DNA from: Betaproteobacteria bacterium
Lineage (GTDB): Bacteria; Pseudomonadota; Gammaproteobacteria; Burkholderiales; SG8-39
NCBI GenBank assembly: GCA_947479645.1
Contig: CANKAJ010000003.1
Coordinates: 1-64,000, forward strand
Direction: 5' to 3'
Length of the DNA: 64,000 bases
The translations under genes were made by a program, and so were the position numbers. A model generated the notes under the pieces. That model was given only the letters and a program-made list of their open reading frames with translations, made no database searches and was not told the origin of the DNA. Within the stretch, counting starts at the first letter, position 1; every line of letters starts with the position of its first letter. Shown piece by piece: positions 57,902 through 64,000 of the stretch.

Positions 57902-58927
57902 CTACAAGGCCTTCAATGAATCGACCACCTTGCGCTCGATCACGATACCTTCCTTGAGGCGACGCTCCCGTTCGCGATAAGCCCGCTCTGACGGGATGCG
58001 AATCTCGTCAACGCCCGGCTGGCGTGGTGTCGCCTTGACCTTGCGCACCAGTTCGGACATCTGCTTTTCAAATTCGCCCCCGGGCAGCATGATCGACGGA
58101 TTGACCGCCCAGAACAGGAATCCGTAATCCTGCACATCACCCCGCGTCAACGCAGCACCCGCGAGCAGCCCCAGCGCCTGGATCGCAAAGGACAAGCCGA
58201 AACCCTTGTAACCGCCAAATGTGCCGACGCCCCCCTTGATGACCGCAGCCGCATCACGCGTCGGGCGCCCATCCTCATCGAAACCCACGCCCTCGGGCAA
58301 AGGCTCTCCGATATGGGCGTGCAACAACACATCCCCCCACATCAGCGAGGCAGTCCCCATGTCGATGATCACCGGCCCATCCTGCGATGGAAATCCAAAG
58401 CAGATCGGATTGGTCCCCAATGCCGGGCGCTTGCCGCCCAGCGGCAGCACCCGCGGCACCGCACTGGCCACATGCATGGCTACATAGCCCGCTTTGACAA
58501 TCTTCTCGACAAAATAGGCATTGCGGCCACTGTAATAGCTGTTATAGGCACCCACCGATGCCATGCCGGATGTACGCACCTTGTCGATGGTGATCTCGGC
58601 CGCCCTATAGGCTGCGATATAACCAACATTGTTACCGCCATCGATCAGCGCGGACCCCGGCGTTTCATTGACAACGTGTACGGGCGTACGTGTCTTGCTC
58701 GTCTTGTCGTCCCCGGCAATGGCCAGTATGCGCGGCAGGCCGGCAAACTTGTATCCGCACAATGCATTGTCAACCAACTGATCAACGATGATGCGTGCAT
58801 CCTCGCCGCTGTAGCCTACGCGCTGCAGCGCTGCCTCGCCAAGCTGGGCGGCTTCGGCCGCGCTGAGTCGCACGGTGTCCGGGCCATCGGCATCCAGCAT
58901 GCCCTGAGTTGCATTCGGATTTTGCAC
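57902..58927 (-). CDS. Ldh-family (malate/L-lactate/ureidoglycolate type) oxidoreductase
   Basis: This 341-aa NAD(P)-dependent dehydrogenase has the family fold, unrelated to Rossmann LDH: ALIDGGNNVGYIAAYRAAEI, then GTNPICFGFPSQDGPVIIDM, and GTFGGYKGFGLSFAIQ. The usual catalytic NSxHFG segment reads YNSYYSGRNAY, with Tyr where His is expected. It would oxidise a 2-hydroxy acid or reduce a 2-oxo acid. The GTG start follows GAGGA by 8 nt. A palindromic repeat separates it from the DUF35 gene upstream. Confidence 0.88.
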   Translation of the reverse strand: MQNPNATQGMLDADGPDTVRLSAAEAAQLGEAALQRVGYSGEDARIIVDQLVDNALCGYKFAGLPRILAIAGDDKTSKTRTPVHVVNETPGSALIDGGNNVGYIAAYRAAEITIDKVRTSGMASVGAYNSYYSGRNAYFVEKIVKAGYVAMHVASAVPRVLPLGGKRPALGTNPICFGFPSQDGPVIIDMGTASLMWGDVLLHAHIGEPLPEGVGFDEDGRPTRDAAAVIKGGVGTFGGYKGFGLSFAIQALGLLAGAALTRGDVQDYGFLFWAVNPSIMLPGGEFEKQMSELVRKVKATPRQPGVDEIRIPSERAYRERERRLKEGIVIERKVVDSLKAL

Positions 58928-58974
58928 AGACTGTCCTCATAAGTAGTTTCAAAATGAACACCCGGTAATAATTA

Positions 58975-59055
58975 TGTCATTCCGAGCGCAGCGAGGAATC
59001 TGCTGTTAATTCAAACCATAAAGCAGATTCCTCACCCTTCGGGTTCGGAATGACA
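58975..59055. repeat. Dispersed palindromic repeat, second copy
   Basis: TGTCATTCCGAGCGCAGCGA and its imperfect complement ending TTCGGAATGACA form a long hairpin of about 30 bp. It matches the inner element at 34815-34907, including the GGAATCTGCT/AGCAGATTCC centre. It sits between the DUF35 and Ldh genes inside the minus-strand run. Confidence 0.8.
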
Positions 59056-59075
59056 AATATCTTTGATTCCGGTTC

Positions 59076-59513
59076 TTATTTTTTGCCCGGCCGGAATTGC
59101 ACCAGGGTGATGTCGGAAGTAATGTCTTCGAATACCGCTTCAACCGGCATGCCGATCTTGATGTCCTTGACAGCGCAGTCCAGGAAGTTCGTCGTCAGTC
59201 GCGGCCCCTCCTCCAGTTGAATCTGCACAACCGCATACGGAACCTTGCTCTCAAACCATTTGGTCCAGGGCTTGTGGAATACGACGTAATTATGCAATGT
59301 GCCTCGACCGCTCATGCGGTCCCACTTGAATGACATCGAAAAGCAATGCGGGCAGGCGGGGCCGATCGGATACCAGGATTTCGCACACGAGTTGCAACGT
59401 TGCAAAATGATTTCGTGCTTGCGCGCCCCCTCCCAGAAGGGAAGTTCTTCCGGGTAGATGACAGGGAGGTATCGGCCGGTCTTCTCTTCGACCACTTTGT
59501 AGGATGGTTCCAT
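59076..59513 (-). CDS. DUF35 OB-fold/zinc-ribbon protein
   Basis: This 145-aa protein has a zinc ribbon (LQRCNSCAKSWYPIGPACPH, four Cys) followed by an OB-fold (GRGTLHNYVVFHKPWTKWF). DUF35 proteins form complexes with thiolase-like partners, as in steroid side-chain aldolases (Ltp2 with ChsH2) or acyltransferases. The start ATG at 59513 has AGGAG at 7 nt. It follows the thiolase-like gene by 3 nt, so the two are co-translated partners. Confidence 0.9.
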   Translation of the reverse strand: MEPSYKVVEEKTGRYLPVIYPEELPFWEGARKHEIILQRCNSCAKSWYPIGPACPHCFSMSFKWDRMSGRGTLHNYVVFHKPWTKWFESKVPYAVVQIQLEEGPRLTTNFLDCAVKDIKIGMPVEAVFEDITSDITLVQFRPGKK

Positions 59514-59516
59514 CAC

Positions 59517-60677
59517 TTATCTCCTGAAAATCACGGTTTCGCCAAGGAAGCTGCCGTACTGGCACACCTCGGCATCCTTCACCTGCCTGGGTCCGCACTC
59601 ATGCCGCAATTGCCTGATTGCTTCAATGAAAAGGTTCCACCCGACGACATGCCCCTCTGACAGCAGCCCACCGGAAGTATTGATGGGCAGTTCTCCGCCA
59701 AGCTCGATGCGTCCATCCTTGATGAAGTCCTTGGCCTCGCCTGGACCGCAGAAACCAAAGCGCTCAAGACCAAACAGAACCAATGGCGAAAATGCGTCGT
59801 AGGTAATCAGGAAGTCGATGTCCTTCTGAGTCACGCCCGCCATCTGGTAGGCATACAGATCCTCTTTCTGGGGCCTGTAGTTGAATACTTCCTGCTGCGC
59901 AACACCCAGACCAGGCAGGGTCAGATTGTGGAATTGCGGACCGGCATGCACGCCTTGCATCCCCGAGATATAGACCGGCGGCTTCTTGCAATCCCTGGCC
60001 CGTTCGGCCGACGTAATAATCAGGCACGCTCCGCCATCATTGTTCTGGCAGCAATCGAAAAGTCGCAGCGGCTCAACGATCCAGCGCGAATTCAGGTAAT
60101 CCTCGCGCGTCATCGGACTGGTGCGACAGGCCAGCGGATTGAGTTGGGCGTGCTTGCGGAAAGCCATCGCAATCGGCGCGAGATCATCGCCACTACCTCC
60201 ATACATGTGGAAATAGCGCTGGGCAGCAATGGCTGCCCCAAACACCGGCCCCATCGCACCATAAGCCGGCGACTCGCCATGGGGTCCCAACCCCTGACGC
60301 CACATTTCAGTGTCCGCAAGCTGCCCGAAAGCCCTGCGCCTGCGGCCATGTACGATAGCCACGGCCTTTGCCATGCCGCTGGCTACCACCATGGCTGCCT
60401 GCTGCAGCATGGGCGCAATAAAGCGGCCATGACTCCAGCCCTGGTAGGCATAGCGCACGTCTGTGCCCACTGCTTCCAGAAAACGGTCGTAATCGTTGCC
60501 AAACGACAACTGAATCAAGCCGTCAACGTCCTTGCGCTCCAGACCTGCATCTTCCAGCGCCAGATCGTAGGCTTCCACAGACAGCGCCAGCGCGCTCTTG
60601 TCCTGAAAGTTTCCGAGTGTCAGACCAACTCCGCAAACGGCCGTCTTATCGCGCATTGCCTGCGCCACTTGAGTCAT
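59517..60677 (-). CDS. Thiolase-like protein (SCP2/Ltp2 type)
   Basis: This 386-aa thiolase-fold protein has the C-terminal INTSGGLLSEGHVVGWN with the conserved His. No obvious nucleophilic Cys appears where condensing thiolases carry it; the region reads YAYQGWSHGRFIAP. That is like the Ltp2 aldolases and other DUF35-linked thiolase-like proteins. It probably cleaves or transfers an acyl-CoA together with the DUF35 partner 3 nt downstream. AAGGAAGAG precedes the ATG. It starts 24 nt after the ABC ATPase gene. Confidence 0.88.
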   Translation of the reverse strand: MTQVAQAMRDKTAVCGVGLTLGNFQDKSALALSVEAYDLALEDAGLERKDVDGLIQLSFGNDYDRFLEAVGTDVRYAYQGWSHGRFIAPMLQQAAMVVASGMAKAVAIVHGRRRRAFGQLADTEMWRQGLGPHGESPAYGAMGPVFGAAIAAQRYFHMYGGSGDDLAPIAMAFRKHAQLNPLACRTSPMTREDYLNSRWIVEPLRLFDCCQNNDGGACLIITSAERARDCKKPPVYISGMQGVHAGPQFHNLTLPGLGVAQQEVFNYRPQKEDLYAYQMAGVTQKDIDFLITYDAFSPLVLFGLERFGFCGPGEAKDFIKDGRIELGGELPINTSGGLLSEGHVVGWNLFIEAIRQLRHECGPRQVKDAEVCQYGSFLGETVIFRR

Positions 60678-60701
60678 GTTTCTCTTCCTTCCTGGTTGGA
60701 T

Positions 60702-61781
60702 TCAAATAACGATACAAGATTCTGCGGGCAGCCAGACACGTACGCGGTCTCCTGGAACCGGGAGACCAGGGCGTGCCGGCACTTCCGAAATCAAGATGCA
60801 GTTTTCCGAAATTCGGAGCGAATAACGAACGCGGTCGCCGAGAAAATCGGCCTCGTCAACAGTACCTTCAAAAACATTGTCCGGGGCACGATCGTCTGCA
60901 GTCAGAAGGTGGACCTGATGGTGCCGGATGATCAGGTTGCGCTGTTTGCCGGAGGCGCCATCCCCAATTTCGGTAACCCGCAATCCCATTCCGCCGGCCA
61001 AGCGAAGCATGCCTGAAGCGTCCGTCAATTCAACCTGCAGCACATTGGCCTGACCAACAAACTCGGCCACAAACAAATGGGTTGGCCGGTCATACAGTTC
61101 GCGAGGCGTGCCTTCCTGAATGATTTCTCCATGATTCATCACACAGACACGGTCGGACAACACCATCGCTTCGATCTGGTCATGAGTCACATAGACGGCC
61201 GTTACATTGAGCTCGTTGTGAATACGGCGAAGCAGGATGCGCATGGAATCGCGCAGGCGGGCATCCAGATTGGACAGGGGTTCGTCATAAAGAATAACGT
61301 CAGGATCAGCCACCAGAGCGCGTGCCAGCGCCACGCGCTGCTGCTGCCCACCCGAGAGCTGGGCGGGATAGCGCTCTGCATAGGCACTTACCGGCAGTTC
61401 CACCAGTTCCATCATGCGCTCCACCCGCTTGCGCTCATCAGTTCCACCAATATTCTTGATCTTCAGCGGGAACGCGATATTTTCATACACCGTCTTGTGC
61501 GGCCAGACCGCGTAGCTCTGGAACACCATGCCCATGTTGCGCTTGTAAGCAGGAACCGGTTTGCCTTTTCCGCTGACCGGGCGCCCCTGGATCTCGATCA
61601 CCCCTTCATCGGGCACCTCCAGTCCGGCAATCATGCGCAATGTCGTGGTCTTTCCGGATCCACTGGGACCGAGCAAGGTTACGAATTCGCCTTTCTCAAC
61701 GGTGAGATTGATGCCCTTGACTGCGGCAACCTCTCCGTAACGTTTCCACAGGTTGGTCAGCCTGATTCCTTCTGATGCCAT
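60702..61781 (-). CDS. ABC importer ATPase (Fbp/Pot type)
   Basis: This 359-aa ATPase has Walker A LLGPSGSGKTT, signature LSGGQQQRVALARAL, Walker B VILYDEPLSNLD, the H-loop THDQIEAM and a C-terminal TOBE domain (about 280-355). It resembles ATPases of iron(III), spermidine/putrescine or phosphonate importers. It lies 12 nt after the permease gene and 24 nt before the thiolase-like gene, linking import to catabolism. Confidence 0.94.
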   Translation of the reverse strand: MASEGIRLTNLWKRYGEVAAVKGINLTVEKGEFVTLLGPSGSGKTTTLRMIAGLEVPDEGVIEIQGRPVSGKGKPVPAYKRNMGMVFQSYAVWPHKTVYENIAFPLKIKNIGGTDERKRVERMMELVELPVSAYAERYPAQLSGGQQQRVALARALVADPDVILYDEPLSNLDARLRDSMRILLRRIHNELNVTAVYVTHDQIEAMVLSDRVCVMNHGEIIQEGTPRELYDRPTHLFVAEFVGQANVLQVELTDASGMLRLAGGMGLRVTEIGDGASGKQRNLIIRHHQVHLLTADDRAPDNVFEGTVDEADFLGDRVRYSLRISENCILISEVPARPGLPVPGDRVRVWLPAESCIVI

Positions 61782-61793
61782 GTATTCTTCCCG

Positions 61794-63515
61794 TCAGTCG
61801 TGTGATCGAGTTCGGACGTCGGCCCCGAAGACCCATCGGAATACCACCACGATGGCACCCACGATCAGCAGTTGGACAATGGCCAATGCGCTGGCTATGC
61901 CATAGGATCCGTCAATCAGATAGGACCAGGTCAGTATCGGCAATGTCACCGACTTGACCCCGTAAAGAATGACCGACGTGCTGATCTCCCGCATCACGAT
62001 CATGAATATCAGCAGCCATGTCGAGGCCAGCACCGGTTTCAGCAAGGGCATGTTGACGAACATGAAAGTGCGCAGCGGCGAAGCCCCTGACACGGTTGCC
62101 GCCTCCTCGAGGCTACGGTCAATCTGCGACAGGCCCGAACTGGTCGTTCTGACGCCATACACGAGATAGCGAATCACAAAAGCCAGCATCAGAATCCAGA
62201 CGGTCAGATACAGCGGCGTTCCAACATAAGCCCACAGCATACCGACACCAAATACGGTACCAGGAATTCCAATGGGCATCGCAATCAGATAGTCCGCAAA
62301 CGCCAGTGGACCACTCTTGCGCCTGACCATGCGATAGGCCAGCAGCAATCCGAGCACGGCGCAAATGGTGGCGGCTCCTGTTGCCAGATAGACTGAATTG
62401 CGCAAACCCAGCATCATGTCTTCGGCTACAAACAGTTGCTGAAAATTCTGCAATCCAAGCTGCGCGATCGTCAGTCCGGTGGTGCGAACCGGGATGAGCG
62501 CGCGTAACAACACCGCCCCCAGCGGCACGGCAACCCCGACAATGAATACGGCCGCGCAAACCGCAAACACGACCGGACGCAGCGGCCCAAGACGGGTGAC
62601 GGCCGGCTTGTAGCCTCGCGCAGTCACCGTGACAAACCGCTCCGAACTGCGGGTCATGCGCCGGTACCAGTACAGGCCTATCGCCGAAATGATCAACAGC
62701 AGTGTTCCTGCCGCAGCAGCACCCGGCAGATCTGAGGGATACGCATTGGTTCTCTGATAGATCGCATAGGCGAGCGTGTCATAACGAATGTGCGACCCCA
62801 GAAAGCCTGGTATCGCAAACTGCTCAAGAGCAAGCGTAAAAATAAACAGCCCGGCGGCGCCAATGCTGCCCACCATGATCGGCACGGTAATGCGCATCAG
62901 TCGCTGCCACAGATTGGCACCCGACATTTCAGCAGCCTCTTCCAGCGCCGGATCCATGGCCCTGAATGTGCCAACATTCAGGATGAATGCGTACGGAATG
63001 AAGTAAAACACCATCACGGCAATGATCCCGCCGTATGAGTAGATGTTTATGATCGGTTCAACCGCACCGGTCAGCGCCTGCCACCACACATTGAGCAATC
63101 CGGCCCGCGGATCAGCCAGAACCGACCAACCGATTACACCGACCAGCGGCGAATAGAGCATGGGAAGGAGGAACAGCATTTCAAACGTCCGCTTCCCGTA
63201 CACGTCGGTGCGTGTCACCGCCCAGGCCAGAAACACACCCAATCCACAGGCAATGATCATGACCGGCACCGCCAGGCTGATCGAATTGATGGTCGCCGAC
63301 TGCGTCCATCCGTTATCGAACAGTCCGGCATAAACCGACTGAAGATTATCGAGCGTCCAGGTTGCTCTGCGTGAACCGGGACTGTGCGTGCGCAAGGCGC
63401 CATACAACAAGGCACCCAGCGGCGTCAGAACAAGGCCGGCGACGACTGCAAGCAGCCCCCATGACCATACGCGCGCACTCGTCGAGGTCGGCGCCGCCAA
63501 TGTGGATGTACTCAC
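61794..63515 (-). CDS. ABC importer permease, fused two-domain (FbpB-like)
   Basis: This 573-aa permease has about twelve helices in two BPD_transp_1 halves. Each carries an EAA-like loop: LEEAAEMSGANLWQRLMRIT in the first and LEEAATVSGASPLRTFMFVN in the second. One chain can thus form the whole channel, as in the Fbp/Sfu group. The start is GTG with a poorly placed AAAAGG site. It lies about 30 nt downstream of the receptor gene and 12 nt upstream of the ATPase gene. Confidence 0.94.
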   Translation of the reverse strand: MSTSTLAAPTSTSARVWSWGLLAVVAGLVLTPLGALLYGALRTHSPGSRRATWTLDNLQSVYAGLFDNGWTQSATINSISLAVPVMIIACGLGVFLAWAVTRTDVYGKRTFEMLFLLPMLYSPLVGVIGWSVLADPRAGLLNVWWQALTGAVEPIINIYSYGGIIAVMVFYFIPYAFILNVGTFRAMDPALEEAAEMSGANLWQRLMRITVPIMVGSIGAAGLFIFTLALEQFAIPGFLGSHIRYDTLAYAIYQRTNAYPSDLPGAAAAGTLLLIISAIGLYWYRRMTRSSERFVTVTARGYKPAVTRLGPLRPVVFAVCAAVFIVGVAVPLGAVLLRALIPVRTTGLTIAQLGLQNFQQLFVAEDMMLGLRNSVYLATGAATICAVLGLLLAYRMVRRKSGPLAFADYLIAMPIGIPGTVFGVGMLWAYVGTPLYLTVWILMLAFVIRYLVYGVRTTSSGLSQIDRSLEEAATVSGASPLRTFMFVNMPLLKPVLASTWLLIFMIVMREISTSVILYGVKSVTLPILTWSYLIDGSYGIASALAIVQLLIVGAIVVVFRWVFGADVRTRSHD

Positions 63516-63545
63516 CTTTTAATACTTAAGCCGTCAGACTTCTGG

Positions 63546-64000
63546 TCAACGTTTCCAGCCGAGGATTCGTCTCATCTCCGGCATCAACTTCTCGTAGTTC
63601 TTGTCCCAGTCATCCATATCCGGAATCCAGCGCGCTTTCGCCGGGTAAGGCTGCCACCAACTGGTCTGCTTGAGCTTTGCAATGGCCGAGCGCTGCTCGA
63701 CCGCCCCCTTCAGGGTCGGTCGAGCCTGAACCGTCTCCACCGCTTTGGCGCCCTCGGGCGTAAAGAACCACGCGCTGAACAGCCGCGCAGCCGCAGGGTG
63801 CGGTGCCTGCTTGGAAATGGCCATGTAGGTGTTAGTAAATGATGGGGCGACATCCGGATAGGTCCAGGCGGTCTTGTCCCCTTTCAGAAACTCGATCATC
63901 GCCACGGAATCCCAGTTCGGGATAAACACCGAGATGGCACCGGCAGCCAGATCCTCCCGCCCCGGCGCCGAACCGGGATACAAACGCGGGTTTTGTGCCG
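63546..64000 (-). CDS. ABC importer solute-binding protein (partial, 5' end beyond window)
   Basis: Only the C-terminal ~150 residues lie in the window; the frame is open to the right edge. Text such as ISVFIPNWDSVAMIEFLKGD, PHPAAARLFSAWFFTPEGAK and a Trp/Lys-rich end fits iron/spermidine-type solute-binding proteins. The N terminus and signal peptide are not visible, so the ligand class is unknown. It is the first gene of the importer operon in this window. Confidence 0.85.
   Translation of the reverse strand, partial: AQNPRLYPGSAPGREDLAAGAISVFIPNWDSVAMIEFLKGDKTAWTYPDVAPSFTNTYMAISKQAPHPAAARLFSAWFFTPEGAKAVETVQARPTLKGAVEQRSAIAKLKQTSWWQPYPAKARWIPDMDDWDKNYEKLMPEMRRILGWKR

Noticed and set aside
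59928..61016. A 362-codon plus-strand frame
   Set aside because: Antisense to the thiolase-like and ABC ATPase genes, no coherent domain.

Overview
The window reads as a GC-rich chromosomal segment from a betaproteobacterium, most likely of the Burkholderiales. The reasons are three Bug/TctC-type periplasmic solute receptors, several CaiB/BaiF CoA transferases, a dnaX-ybaB-recR block, a parE-parC pair, and a DUF1924/diheme cytochrome/cytochrome b operon beside a QseBC-like two-component system. No insertion sequence, phage or CRISPR array was found. The species cannot be named from the sequence.

Layout. 1-735: low-coding edge with one doubtful ORF and a frameshifted remnant next to an initiator tRNA-fMet that has its own promoter and terminator. 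0.9-9.4 kb: information processing on the minus strand (4.5S RNA, dnaX, ybaB, recR, a radical SAM protein, parE, parC). 9.6-16.8 kb: a catabolic patch (Bug receptor, FAH-family hydrolase, amidohydrolase, CoA transferase, luciferase-like monooxygenase). 17-25 kb: a small winged-helix protein, tRNA-Ser, acetyl-CoA synthetase, quinone oxidoreductase, an SDR without its catalytic Tyr, a YqhA-like protein, class I fumarase and a TfpX/Z-like protein. 25-33 kb: a Bug receptor, PiT/DUF47 phosphate uptake, an NlpC/P60 hydrolase and four exporters or carriers.

33-53 kb is a signalling and redox region. A c-type and b-type cytochrome operon with a PmrA/QseB-like box upstream is followed by a response regulator and a sensor kinase. 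The ATP-binding domain of that kinase carries ten copies of a 12-bp repeat. Next come a VapBC-like pair, an HD-GYP response regulator, two Cache-PAS proteins without kinase domains (with a second toxin-antitoxin pair on the opposite strand between them), a 1363-residue hybrid kinase, an uncalled 55-residue ORF, a frameshifted B12-binding protein, the debris of a second hybrid kinase, a GGDEF-hemerythrin protein and a K+ channel.

53-64 kb is a second catabolic region. A Bug receptor and an alpha/beta hydrolase on the plus strand face a long minus-strand run: ABC importer (receptor, fused permease, ATPase), thiolase-like protein, DUF35 partner, Ldh-family dehydrogenase and two CoA transferases. 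The layout suggests uptake, CoA activation and carbon-chain shortening of an unidentified organic acid. The last gene runs off the right edge.
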